Source of the DNA: a virus
Length of the DNA stretch: 47,556 nt
Direction: 5' to 3' (one strand)
Virus record (IMG/VR): IMGVR_UViG_3300036846_000442
Coordinates: 1 to 47,556 of that record
Position numbers and translations under genes: made by a program. Positions 19,011 to 27,446 of the stretch are shown piece after piece. Position 1 is the first letter of the stretch; the number at the start of each line of letters is the position of its first letter. Below the pieces are notes generated by a model. It was not told the DNA's origin, ran no database searches, and saw only the letters and a list, made by a program, of their open reading frames with translations.

Positions 19011-19091
19011 TTCCCAGCTTCTCCCAGCCTCCGACGCCTACCCTGCCCTACCCCCTCGGACGAGCATGGCAAGCTGGGAGGAGGCTGGGAA
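19011..19091. terminator. bidirectional terminator between convergent transcripts
   Basis: A near-perfect inverted repeat of about 19-21 bp, with arms at 19011-19032 and 19071-19091, separates the plus-strand RNA from the end of the minus-strand early block. It lies between converging transcripts, so it can stop RNA from both sides. Confidence 0.6.
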
Positions 19092-19111
19092 CAGGGTTGG
19101 TATTCTGTACT

Positions 19112-19447
19112 TCAGCGCTCTAAGCGCTCGGAAGCGTCCTTACAGTGCGAATCAAGAGTGCGCTTGATCTTAGACAGAGCATCCTCCGCTGCCAGCGCCC
19201 GCTCTCTCCAGTAGAACGCATCATGTGATTGGTTAGGGTCAAAGTACAACCAGTAGAGCAGCAATACTGTGATCTGTCCTATGTCGCCCTGCTCCCATCG
19301 GTAGAACGTTCCTCTGCTCACACCGGCTTGCTTGGCAGCTTCGGCTGGTGTGATGTCGCGATTGAGTCGAGCCTCTCTCACTAAGCGCCCGACAAACCTA
19401 TGCTGTTCAGGAGTCGCTACAGCCGATGTGTAGTTCCGCGTACTCAC
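19112..19447 (-). CDS. XRE-type helix-turn-helix DNA-binding protein
   Basis: 111 residues from GTG 19447, whose first bases overlap the ThyX stop. A longer in-frame opening upstream runs antisense-like through thyX and is unlikely. Residues ~13-58 form an HTH: LVREARLNRDITPAEAAKQAG followed by VSRGTFYRWEQGD. A C-terminal helical region with WRERALAAEDALSKIK may dimerise. It is the last gene of the leftward block, next to the terminator; it could be a late switch regulator, not obviously an immunity repressor. Confidence 0.8.
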   Translation of the reverse strand: MSTRNYTSAVATPEQHRFVGRLVREARLNRDITPAEAAKQAGVSRGTFYRWEQGDIGQITVLLLYWLYFDPNQSHDAFYWRERALAAEDALSKIKRTLDSHCKDASERLER

Positions 19448-20394
19448 CGTATCCAGCCGGCTGTTGGATCTGCAAGCCACTCCTCGACCCTGACCTCGTC
19501 CTGGCGCCCTGAGTCCATGCGCTCGCGGATGGTGCAACCTCTGTCGAAGTCTGCCTGGAACGGACACCTGCCCATGGCAAAGCAGACCGGCCTGAACAGA
19601 TCGGACGAGGCTATGTATCTGAACTGCCATGCTGAGTCCTCAAACTGCTCGACCTCGTTCTCACTGCCGACTGTCTGGATATCGTACATATGTCCGTACT
19701 CCGCAATGGCCTTGACGATCTGTGCGCCGACGAGTCGCCATTCAAACTGGGCCTGGGTACAGAGCCGGTTCCCTAGGTGGTCCACGAGGTTGCGCAGATT
19801 GGTCTTGTAGTTGAGGCGAGTCAATGTGTCGTGCGGTAGTAGCCCCCTGGCTTCCTCAGCTGGTATGCCGTTAGCGATGAGCCACTTGTAGGCGTCCCAG
19901 ATATGGTCAATTGTCATATCCCAAAGACGGGTCGCCTGCTTGTTGGCCGCTACCAGTGGGCCGGACCTGGCAGCGATCTGCTCCTTCACCGCGAAGCGCA
20001 GTGACTCCTGAGCGTAGACTGCTGTGCGCTGCCGAACCATCTGGTGTGTGAATGCTCGTGTGACATTCTCGACCATGAAGTGTAGGTCGATTGCCTCCAA
20101 TGGCGCCTTGAGATGAGTCTTGTTGGCCTGATCCCAGTAGCGCCGTCGGTCGTCGTCATCAAGGTCAGAGAGGTCCCGAATGACTCGCCCCTCGTACATA
20201 GCGCACATCGCCCCTAGTGCGCCAAGCGGGTCAGGTGTTGCGCTCAAGAGGGTGACCTTGGGGAACAACTCCTCAGTAGGCTCCGCTTCGTACATTGCTT
20301 TGTCTACCCAGGTGCTGACTTCTGTGCCGCGCTCTTCCACTTGAACCTCCTGCCAATAGATTTTGCCAGCATCGTCTTTGAGCGGGATTCTCAT
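19444..20394 (-). CDS. thyX: flavin-dependent thymidylate synthase
   Basis: 316 residues. ThyX makes dTMP from dUMP using methylene-tetrahydrofolate, NADPH and FAD. The signature RHRx7S appears as RQR-TAVYAQE-S at residues 121-131, with Gln in place of His. Upstream are helices with MVENVTRAFTHQM; downstream are ARGLLPHDTLTRLNYKTNLRNL and HLGNRLCTQAQFEW, all typical. The size is a little above the usual 220-250. It is coupled by overlaps to the glycosyltransferase (upstream) and HTH gene (downstream). The product could be dTMP or, if specialised, a modified dUMP. Confidence 0.92.
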   Translation of the reverse strand: MRIPLKDDAGKIYWQEVQVEERGTEVSTWVDKAMYEAEPTEELFPKVTLLSATPDPLGALGAMCAMYEGRVIRDLSDLDDDDRRRYWDQANKTHLKAPLEAIDLHFMVENVTRAFTHQMVRQRTAVYAQESLRFAVKEQIAARSGPLVAANKQATRLWDMTIDHIWDAYKWLIANGIPAEEARGLLPHDTLTRLNYKTNLRNLVDHLGNRLCTQAQFEWRLVGAQIVKAIAEYGHMYDIQTVGSENEVEQFEDSAWQFRYIASSDLFRPVCFAMGRCPFQADFDRGCTIRERMDSGRQDEVRVEEWLADPTAGWIR

Positions 20395-21203
20395 TGCTTC
20401 GTCCAGTCGATTCGCTTCTCCCAGTTAGGTACATGGTCATCCATAAACTTCTTCCACCAGCATATCATGCGGCTGCCGTTATTCGGTGTGCTGATGTATC
20501 TTGGACCCCACTTGTTGTAGATGATCTTGTGCGAGTGTAGCTGTCCTTTGATTCGTCGATCCTGGTTTTCGTCGTGCAGGCTGTTGATGCCGCCCTCTGT
20601 GTAGCGACCGGCGATGCTCGTTCCATGCACTCCTGCGTGTACGTACCAAGTGGCCTGTAGGTCTGCCATTCCCTGCCGCACTAGCTCGTCATCGCCCCAA
20701 CCCGAATGCAGACGTACATCGAAGTTACCGACTGCCAACACGCGCTGCACGTTGAGACTGAAGAGCCGCTTGCCCAAAGCGCCCTTGCTCATAAGCGGGC
20801 GGTCCTCGTTCTTGATCGTTTGGTTTCCGAACATGAGTCCGTAGAACGGCACCATGATGCCGATGCCGAGTGTATTGAGTCCGTTCCATTCGTACAGCCG
20901 ATTGACGTCGTACTCGGGTCGTGGGTATATGTCGTCGTCCGACATGATGATGCGGTCGCACCCCATATCGAACGCCCTCTTGACGATTTGATTTCGGCTG
21001 TAGTTAATCCCTCGATTGCTCTCAGGCAAGATGCTGATCGAGAACTTGTTATCTCGATACCTTGCCAGCCTATTGTGATAGGCCGGGTAGTCATCCTTCT
21101 CTATGACAAAGATAACCTGTTCAACTTTCTGTCTCTGCCATTTAGGCACAATTCTGTCGATGAGGAATTCCCGCTTCCTCGATGGTATGAATACTATGCT
21201 CAT
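20391..21203 (-). CDS. GT-A-like glycosyltransferase, possibly TET-associated (TAGT-like)
   Basis: 270 residues. The N-terminus (IVFIPSRKRE) and central IIMSDDDIYPRP with Asp89-Asp91 fit a GT-A fold glycosyltransferase with a metal-binding DDD motif. A GWGDDELVRQG segment (about 170) supplies the later acidic/acceptor region. This pattern recalls phage TET-associated glycosyltransferases that act on hydroxymethylated bases, but no TET/JBP oxygenase is visible here. It lies 7 nt from dnaE and overlaps thyX. Alternative: glycosylation of a virion protein or cell-wall sugar. Confidence 0.65.
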   Translation of the reverse strand: MSIVFIPSRKREFLIDRIVPKWQRQKVEQVIFVIEKDDYPAYHNRLARYRDNKFSISILPESNRGINYSRNQIVKRAFDMGCDRIIMSDDDIYPRPEYDVNRLYEWNGLNTLGIGIMVPFYGLMFGNQTIKNEDRPLMSKGALGKRLFSLNVQRVLAVGNFDVRLHSGWGDDELVRQGMADLQATWYVHAGVHGTSIAGRYTEGGINSLHDENQDRRIKGQLHSHKIIYNKWGPRYISTPNNGSRMICWWKKFMDDHVPNWEKRIDWTKQ

Positions 21204-21210
21204 AGCTCAC

Positions 21211-24200
21211 CTAGTCCGGTTGAATTAGCCATAGTTTGTCTACTTGTACTCCGTACCTTGGCTTTCGTCCGGTCACGAGCATCAGTACGTTCTGGTCCTT
21301 TGCTTCAAAGATGTCCTGCTTATACTGAGGAAACCTCCATCTGTTGATCTTGAGCATCGTCTGGTCGTCGGCGTCCCGTGCATAGATGATGCAGAACTCC
21401 CTGAGTTCTGGGTCTCTGATGTTTTCGAGGTCGGTGGTATTACCACGTGCTACGTTGATCTCGAAGATGTCGCGGATGTTGTACTTAACCATCTCTCCTA
21501 GCCAGGTAACTCGTGTGCCCTGCGGGGCCTCATCGAGTTCGCGGCTAGTGTGAGTTGGGAACGGCAGGGGCGTTCCGTTGTCTGTGAGCTTACTTTCAGC
21601 AAGCTCTAGCTCGACAGCGTAGATGCTCTTTTCCAGACGATGAATGTCGAAGGGGTCCTCCTGTCCGATCCAGTCTTTGATTTTCTGCACTGTCTTTGGT
21701 CCAATCCCTTTAATCTCTACTAGCTCATCCCAGTTGGCAGGCTCTGCTGTAATTATGTTCTCTGACGTCTTTCTTCCAATTCCTTTGATCTGACTGTAAC
21801 CTGCGCGAATGCGATGTCTACCATCCGGCTTCCAACTTCCTGAAGATCGCCCAATTCGAGGTTTGAGGATACGGATACCGTGTCGGCTAGCGTCACGGAG
21901 GATGTCTCGCTGCTTATGCTCACCGTAATGTTTAACTGACGCTGCATAGAACTCCGCTGGGTAGTGTACTTTAAACCACATCGTCCAATACGCAAGCAGC
22001 CCATACGCCACGCAGTGTGCTGCGTTGAAGGCATACGAGCCGCTCGTGATCATATCTCCCCAGACCTTGCGGGCCTGAGCTTCCGTGATCGGCGGAAAGT
22101 CTGTGCGCTCATGCAGCGTTTGGCAGCCCTCCCAGAACCTGCCCCAGCTGCGATTGAATTCTTGTTCGCCTATCTTTCTTGATATGATCTTGCGGATGTA
22201 CGCAGCATGGGTCCATGGAAAGTCTCCCACTTCCCTGACGATGCGTAGGATTTGCTCCTGGTAAACAATCTGGAACTGCGTAGTTTCAGTGATCGTATCG
22301 ACAGCCGGATGAAAACGCTCTGCTTTGGATCGACCAAATTTGATTGCAGCGTACATACTAGCCGCGCCGTTGTGGAGTGGCCCCGGTCTGCTGAGAGCGT
22401 TGCAGTCCATGATCTCACTAAATCGCTCTGGCTTGAGTATCTGGCACACAGAGCGCATAGCTCGACCGTCAAACTGAAAAACCGCTGTGACGTCGTTGTT
22501 CTTGAAGGCGTCGTAGACTTCCTGATCGTCGAGGGATATTTTGTACAGATCGTCGATGGTCTGATTAGTCCAACGCAGCATTGTCCAGAGCGCGCTCATT
22601 GTGCTCAAGCCCAGGAAGTCCATCTTCAGCAGACCCTGGCGCTCGGCGTCGTACTTGTCGAACGCAACTACGTCAGCGTAAGTGTCGCCGATCTTTTTGT
22701 GGTAGATAGCTGCCACGTCCCTGATGTCGGAAGATGCGACAACATATGCGGCAGCATGTACTCCTGAGCCGCGAACGTTACCCTCAAGCAACTCCGCCCT
22801 TCTGAGGTCTGGATAGCGTTCGACAACATCAGCTGCTTGCGGGAACTGTTCAATAGTATCCTCAACTGTCGCGCTCGCTCGTAGATCACCGGATGACCTT
22901 TCTATCAGATAGTTCTTGATTGTCTCGACTTCAAACTTTGGCACTCTGTAGACCCGTGCGATGTCGTCCAGAGCGAGCTTGCCTTTGAAGTAGGTAAATG
23001 TACCAATGTTAGCCACACTCGGATAGCGAGTCGCCAGATAGTCACGGAGAATACCCTGGTCCCTGACCTCACTTGGGAAGTCGATATCAATATCAGGAAG
23101 GTCCTCGCGTGTAATGTCGATGAATCGTTCAAAAATGAGAAGAGGAAATTGAAGCGGATCGACTTCGGTGATGCGCAGAACAAATGCAGCCAGTGAACCG
23201 GCCGCTGATCCGCGCGCAGGCCCAACTGGAATCCCACGATCCTTAATGTATGTGATCGCGTCGGCCACGATGAGGAAGTAGTTTTCATAGCCCTTCTGTT
23301 CTATGAGGTCTACCTCGTACTGTAGACGCCGTTTGTATTTGGCACGCTCGGCTCCTGGCAGTTTGTCGAAGCCACGGAACTTCCAGCCCTCGCGGAGCAG
23401 GTGCCGCCAGTACTCGCGCACATCTGTCCATCCCTTCGGCAATGGGAAGTCAGGCATTGGAATACGTGGCAGCGTTACAGTGCATTCTTCTGCTATGTCG
23501 GCAGTTGACTGCACCGCCTCGATGGCCTGTGACTTGGAAAGTCCAGTTCCAAGTAGTTTTCTGATGATGGTTCCGTCGTTAATTGGAGGACATAGCCCGA
23601 TATCGTATCCCCAGTCTCGCTCCATTTCCTCAAGAGTACGACGTTCACCAGGACGAAGATTGTGGAGAATCTTCTGAACCTCGGCCTCCTCCAAAGCTGT
23701 GTAGTGGCAATCCATCGAGGCAACGAGTCGGATTCCAAGTCTATGTGCAATTCTTGCCAACAATGGGTTCGCCCGTCTATGACCGTCAAGCTCAGGAAAC
23801 CCCTGGACTTCAATGAAGTAGTTCCCTTGGAACGATTGCTTGAAGTGACGTGCGACTTTGAGCCCTCTAGCATACGAAGCATGTTCGGACGCAAGACCCT
23901 TACCTCCCACAAGACTACAGAACAATAGAGAACCTGAACAACCCGATGTAATTATCAAACCCTTTTTGTGCTGTACTAGTGTCTTGAAAGCAACCGTCGG
24001 TTCATATCGATGGCCGGTTGTACCAGCCGGGACCGGCCCGCCATCTTCAGCGCGCGCCCAGCTAAGCGTGACCATGCGCAGGAGATTCCTGTACCCCTCA
24101 GGGTTCGCAGCCAGCACGGTGAGGTGCATCTTGCGACGGCCCTCAGGGTCCCACGGACACGGTGTGTATATCTCGCAGCCAAAGATCGGCTTGACGCCCT

Positions 24201-24507
24201 GTCCTACCTTCTCGATGGCCTCCTCGAACTTGACGTGGCTATCGACATTGCCGTGCTCCGTCATTGCGATGCTACCCATCTGCAACTCAGTGGCCCGTCG
24301 AACGTGAGCCTCCGGCAGTTGGTAGCCATCCATGTAAGAGAAGGTGCTATGGTGATGCAGACTGGCGAATCTCATCGGTTTGAGATTCCCACGAACCACC
24401 TTCCGAACCGCCAGTAGCGGTTCCTTGTGAGTCGGTATCTTGTCCGCGGAGAGACTCTGTGCTAGCGGACCTCTGATGCGCTTTGGTTTCTCCTCTGTTG
24501 CCGACAT
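21211..24507 (-). CDS. dnaE: DNA polymerase III alpha subunit (phage DnaE)
   Basis: 1098 residues. PHP domain with LHHHSTFSYMDG at about 50-61; polymerase core with GPARGSAAGS (429-438), PDIDIDF (catalytic Asp 472 and 474) and a later QGLLKMDFLGL Asp; C-terminal helix-hairpin-helix repeats (IKGIGRKTSENI, IKGIGPKTVQKI) and an OB-like end. The replicative polymerase of the phage. The ATG at 24507 overlaps the upstream gene by 161 nt; ATG 24375 behind GGGAA is an alternative that leaves the PHP domain intact. Confidence 0.95.
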   Translation of the reverse strand: MSATEEKPKRIRGPLAQSLSADKIPTHKEPLLAVRKVVRGNLKPMRFASLHHHSTFSYMDGYQLPEAHVRRATELQMGSIAMTEHGNVDSHVKFEEAIEKVGQGVKPIFGCEIYTPCPWDPEGRRKMHLTVLAANPEGYRNLLRMVTLSWARAEDGGPVPAGTTGHRYEPTVAFKTLVQHKKGLIITSGCSGSLLFCSLVGGKGLASEHASYARGLKVARHFKQSFQGNYFIEVQGFPELDGHRRANPLLARIAHRLGIRLVASMDCHYTALEEAEVQKILHNLRPGERRTLEEMERDWGYDIGLCPPINDGTIIRKLLGTGLSKSQAIEAVQSTADIAEECTVTLPRIPMPDFPLPKGWTDVREYWRHLLREGWKFRGFDKLPGAERAKYKRRLQYEVDLIEQKGYENYFLIVADAITYIKDRGIPVGPARGSAAGSLAAFVLRITEVDPLQFPLLIFERFIDITREDLPDIDIDFPSEVRDQGILRDYLATRYPSVANIGTFTYFKGKLALDDIARVYRVPKFEVETIKNYLIERSSGDLRASATVEDTIEQFPQAADVVERYPDLRRAELLEGNVRGSGVHAAAYVVASSDIRDVAAIYHKKIGDTYADVVAFDKYDAERQGLLKMDFLGLSTMSALWTMLRWTNQTIDDLYKISLDDQEVYDAFKNNDVTAVFQFDGRAMRSVCQILKPERFSEIMDCNALSRPGPLHNGAASMYAAIKFGRSKAERFHPAVDTITETTQFQIVYQEQILRIVREVGDFPWTHAAYIRKIISRKIGEQEFNRSWGRFWEGCQTLHERTDFPPITEAQARKVWGDMITSGSYAFNAAHCVAYGLLAYWTMWFKVHYPAEFYAASVKHYGEHKQRDILRDASRHGIRILKPRIGRSSGSWKPDGRHRIRAGYSQIKGIGRKTSENIITAEPANWDELVEIKGIGPKTVQKIKDWIGQEDPFDIHRLEKSIYAVELELAESKLTDNGTPLPFPTHTSRELDEAPQGTRVTWLGEMVKYNIRDIFEINVARGNTTDLENIRDPELREFCIIYARDADDQTMLKINRWRFPQYKQDIFEAKDQNVLMLVTGRKPRYGVQVDKLWLIQPD

Positions 24508-24763
24508 AGTCTATGAGGTAGATTGAGATGAGTATGTTGCCGAGTAGGTCTTCAAGAATCTCCCTTGGTTCCTCGCCTTTGAGCCGTTCGCCCTCCCACA
24601 TGTACCTTCTGAGCTTGTGCATCTTGCGGTGCATGTCGCTGTACTGTCCTGCCAAACCGAGGTCGAGAAAGACGTTGCCATAGTCAGACGACTTCCTTTG
24701 GAGGCGATTCACTGCTTTCGGCAGGATGCTCGCCACCATTACTTTGTACGGGTCCTTGTTCAT
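24347..24763 (-). CDS. DUF1599 / nucleotide-modification-associated (Nmad1-like) protein
   Basis: 138 residues. The sequence LQRKSSDYGNVFLDLG (residues 21-36), then HRKMHKLRRYMWEGE and EILEDLLGNILISIYLID, fits the DUF1599 pattern (Lys/Asp-Tyr-Gly, then a helical D-x2-GN segment), a family tied to base-modification loci. The C-terminal ~50 residues are Ser/Thr/Gly/Gln-rich and lie within the dnaE start region, so they may be constrained by it. The start overlaps the HAD gene by 80 nt. The activity of this family is unproven. Confidence 0.6.
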   Translation of the reverse strand: MNKDPYKVMVASILPKAVNRLQRKSSDYGNVFLDLGLAGQYSDMHRKMHKLRRYMWEGERLKGEEPREILEDLLGNILISIYLIDYVGNRGETKAHQRSASTESLRGQDTDSQGTATGGSEGGSWESQTDEIRQSASP

Positions 24764-25403
24764 ATGTCTCTTTCCAGCGCTTGATGCGGTCGTTGATGAA
24801 TCTGCTGGCCATCTCTAGGTTTGTGGCCTCCGCCCTCCACCTGATCGCTCTGTTGAATGATTGCTTGCGCAGGATCGGCACCCAGTCACCGAACAGGCCG
24901 TATGCTTCTTCAAGCTCTTCCTGTAAGTCGTCCAGGACGGCGCACACCCGTTCGGGGCCGACGAGTTGGGCCAACTTTCTGTACTTGAGACCGTCGTAGA
25001 TCAGGTAGTCGTATGGGATGCGGTGCCGCCTTAGCCACTCCCTCGTGTCCGGGTCGATGTTGTCGTGTCGGATGTACGGCCTCGTCGTTGTTACCCATAG
25101 CTCGGCACCCGCCTTTTGAACGCTCTGGCACAACTCCCTGGCATCTGGGTAGACGGGCATTGTGCGCTTCAGTCCGCCCTGACGATACGCGAGCTTGATG
25201 TCGTGCCATACGTCGATGGTGACTCTGTAGTTTGTGCAGAACCATTCTTTGAACGGCTGGTTACCGACGTAGTGATCCTTTACTTTCTGGTTCAGGTAGT
25301 TGCTGGCGAATTCAAGGAAGTGCTCGTGATACCTGCCCATCGTGCCGTCGATGTCTACGGCGACGACCGGCTTGATCGTTCGGTTGCATTCAGTGCATTT
25401 CAT
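24684..25403 (-). CDS. HAD-superfamily phosphatase/5'-nucleotidase
   Basis: 239 residues. Starts MKCTECNRT, a small Cys pair, then VVAVDIDGTMG with the HAD nucleophile and acid/base Asp17 and Asp19. Motif II-like WVTTTRPY and motif IV-like CAVLDDLQEE (about residue 145) follow. HAD enzymes of this type remove phosphate from (deoxy)nucleotides. The C-terminal tail is low-complexity and overlaps the Nmad1-like gene. The start codon lies inside a dispersed repeat (25401-25450). Likely nucleotide metabolism or base-modification precursor handling. Confidence 0.75.
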   Translation of the reverse strand: MKCTECNRTIKPVVAVDIDGTMGRYHEHFLEFASNYLNQKVKDHYVGNQPFKEWFCTNYRVTIDVWHDIKLAYRQGGLKRTMPVYPDARELCQSVQKAGAELWVTTTRPYIRHDNIDPDTREWLRRHRIPYDYLIYDGLKYRKLAQLVGPERVCAVLDDLQEELEEAYGLFGDWVPILRKQSFNRAIRWRAEATNLEMASRFINDRIKRWKETYEQGPVQSNGGEHPAESSESPPKEVV

Positions 25404-25450
25404 TTTGAATGGAAAACCAAAAATTAAACTGATTTCGCGCTGTGATCAGA
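25401..25450. repeat. dispersed 50-bp repeat, copy A
   Basis: Begins cattttgaatggaaaac and ends atcaga, with aaactgatttcgcgc in between. It spans the end of the FAD gene and the start codon of the HAD gene. Four related copies lie near the origin (45375, 45437, 46386, 46443). This one sits alone, 20 kb away. Confidence 0.7.
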
Positions 25451-26245
25451 ACAGGGCATCACGCCAAATTGCTCTGAGATGGCTTCGATTGTCCGCTCAA
25501 AGGCGTTGTGTGTCAAGACGCCGCGAGTCCACGTCCCCATGCGCCCCGCCTTGATCACAGCAGGGTGACAATCGCAGTTGGTTCCCACTACCTTGAAGCC
25601 GGGCTGCCAGAACTTGTTGTTAAGAAAGACTGGTGACATCCGAGCCTCGACGCTGGGGTGGCCAAAGATGCAACTCGCTCTGTACCATGTGAACATATGG
25701 GTGCCGTTATACACGACCCAGTTCTCATCGCGCTTCTCGACCATCGGGACCTCATGGAACTCGATGTCCTTGCGCACCATGATATTCTGGGACACGAACA
25801 TGTGCTCGTTTGTCTTAGCGCAGATCGACCAGAGCGGGATTGTGCTGATGACGAGGTCGAACTCGGCGCTGAATTCATTTACATCGTCGGCGCTGACCGA
25901 GTAATCGACGATGTCGTCAGAGAACTTATCCCAGGCCGCATCGTATGTTCGGCGCAAATCCCAGGCGTCGGCGAACGGGACGACTCGATCCCACGATGTA
26001 GGGGCTGTCTCCATCCCGTAGACACGCTCCGCGTAGACTTCCGGGGCACCTACCCGGTACGTGCTGACCGAGCCTGTAGGAAGCTGGGAAGAGAGGTCGG
26101 GGATTGGCTTGTGCAGATACTGTGCGCCGTACAACTCTGACTTCTTCTTCTTGCTGATAATGACCGGCTTGATGCCATGGAGGCTAATCGCCTGTGCGGC
26201 GAACAGACCGGCGGGGCCACAACCGAGGACAGCTACTGTTGGCAT
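25424..26245 (-). CDS. FAD/NAD(P)-binding oxidoreductase-like protein
   Basis: 273 residues. N-terminal Rossmann motif VAVLGCGPAGLFAAQAI with GxGxxG at 8-13, a basic SKKKKS stretch where the second nucleotide-binding strand ends, and a middle FDLVISTIPLWS strand. The protein is shorter than full flavin oxidoreductases, and residues 195-235 hold Cys/His (TNCDCHPAVIKAGR). Neighbours are HAD and Nmad1 genes, so a role in nucleotide or base modification (oxidase/lyase-type) is possible; thyX flavin partnering is another. Confidence 0.72.
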   Translation of the reverse strand: MPTVAVLGCGPAGLFAAQAISLHGIKPVIISKKKKSELYGAQYLHKPIPDLSSQLPTGSVSTYRVGAPEVYAERVYGMETAPTSWDRVVPFADAWDLRRTYDAAWDKFSDDIVDYSVSADDVNEFSAEFDLVISTIPLWSICAKTNEHMFVSQNIMVRKDIEFHEVPMVEKRDENWVVYNGTHMFTWYRASCIFGHPSVEARMSPVFLNNKFWQPGFKVVGTNCDCHPAVIKAGRMGTWTRGVLTHNAFERTIEAISEQFGVMPCSDHSAKSV

Positions 26246-26565
26246 ATCATCTCCAGTGCTCCTTGGACTATGTTATCTACATAACTGACCTTCTCGGACC
26301 TAGCCATCGGTTCGTCAGTAATCCGTAGCTCACGATGGAAGTTGTTGTTCCAAATCATAGCAAGCAGTGAGTTATCGAAATGGTTCCAGATTACCTCGAC
26401 CTTGATGTCTTCTGGAAGCGCAAACCGTAGCTTGGCGTAAAGCAGCCGACCAGTATCTAGAGGCTTGTTTTGAAGGGCTGCTTCAAGGTCCTCATACAAG
26501 TCGTTGTGCTTTTGGCTGATGCTGTCGAGATCAGTTATCTGTGACATGCGCTCACCGATGCGCAT
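26233..26565 (-). CDS. hypothetical protein
   Basis: 110 residues from ATG 26565 behind GGAGG at 8-nt spacing. Mixed alpha/beta with an IKVEVIWNHFDNSLLAMIWN core. It overlaps the FAD gene by 13 nt, so they are likely made together. Not recognised. Confidence 0.65.
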   Translation of the reverse strand: MRIGERMSQITDLDSISQKHNDLYEDLEAALQNKPLDTGRLLYAKLRFALPEDIKVEVIWNHFDNSLLAMIWNNNFHRELRITDEPMARSEKVSYVDNIVQGALEMICQQ

Positions 26566-26663
26566 AGTGCTGGCCTCCGGTTGTTACCTTCATTGCCCTA
26601 TCGAGGCCCCGGTTGCTTAGCCCGCTGTGTTACTCTAGTCACCACGGGTACCAGCGCCATTGC

Positions 26664-27446
26664 CTAGACCGGCTCCTCCACGTCGTCAGTCCGCAGCCTG
26701 GCGATGAGGACGGTGCGCTTGCCCTTGGTCTCCAGTTCCCTGTCCTTCAACTCGGAGCGCAACGCTGCCACGCTCATTGACTCGTAGTTGTCGCTCTCCT
26801 CGTCCTCCTCATCCTCATCTTCTTCTTCATCCTCGTCCTCCTCTTCATCCTCCTCTTCTTCATCCTCCTCCTCGTCCTCCATCATCTCCTGGATGGCAGC
26901 GCGGAGGTCATCGTCGGACATCGACTTCTTGACCTGTACGTCGAGTTCGTTGTCCTTGATGTACTTCTTCAACTCGGTGCGGCTCATGGAGTCGAGGTCG
27001 CTCTCCTCCTCCTCGGTCTCATCCTCATCCTCCTCAACCTCAGGAGCCTGGACCTTCATGAGCTTGCCGATGTTGGGCCGGTAGTCGCCGTTCAGATCGG
27101 TGTCCTCACGGAGCCGTGCCATGCACTCCTTGCCCTCGATCACAGCGAGGTTGCCGCCGCTGGCCTTGAGGCCAAACGCATTGACGAGTTCCTTCAGTCG
27201 CCGCGCCCAGGAGGCGTTGACGTCGACTGGTGCGTAGTACCACAGGCGGCCATACCGCTCCTTGAGCTTCTTGCCGTTGGCGTCCTTGGTCGGCGTGAAG
27301 ATGACCTCAAACTGCGGGTCGCCGCTGTTCTTGCTCGTGACCTGCTCGATGGACTCGCACTTGAGGTAGTACAAGCCGACCGGAGCCTGCTTGAAGTCGC
27401 CCTCGATTCCTGACGTGTTACCGTACTTCAGAACCTTCGCCATCAT
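26664..27446 (-). CDS. ssDNA-binding-like protein (DUF669-like) with SAP-type repeats and acidic linker
   Basis: 260 residues. Residues 1-130 resemble DUF669-type phage DNA-binding proteins (GLYYLKCESIEQV, FEVIFTP, then LKELVNAFGL). It carries two ~35-residue helical DNA-binding motifs (SMSRTELKKYI and SMSVAALRSELKDREL, the second SAP-like), separated by an Asp/Glu run of more than 25 residues. An acidic tail of this sort is typical for SSB partner recruitment. It overlaps the RecA-like ATPase by 4 nt. Likely coats ssDNA for recombination. Confidence 0.7.
   Translation of the reverse strand: MMAKVLKYGNTSGIEGDFKQAPVGLYYLKCESIEQVTSKNSGDPQFEVIFTPTKDANGKKLKERYGRLWYYAPVDVNASWARRLKELVNAFGLKASGGNLAVIEGKECMARLREDTDLNGDYRPNIGKLMKVQAPEVEEDEDETEEEESDLDSMSRTELKKYIKDNELDVQVKKSMSDDDLRAAIQEMMEDEEEDEEEEDEEEDEDEEEDEDEEDEESDNYESMSVAALRSELKDRELETKGKRTVLIARLRTDDVEEPV

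Noticed and set aside
20706-21347. Plus-strand frame opposite the glycosyltransferase
   Set aside because: Shadow of a motif-bearing gene on the other strand, no ribosome site.
26566-26663. Promoter in front of 26233-26565 (TAGAGT or TAAGCA boxes)
   Set aside because: No matching -35 at 17 nt; weaker than the other promoters.
26788-27084. Plus-strand poly-Ser frame
   Set aside because: Antisense of the acidic run of the SSB-like gene.
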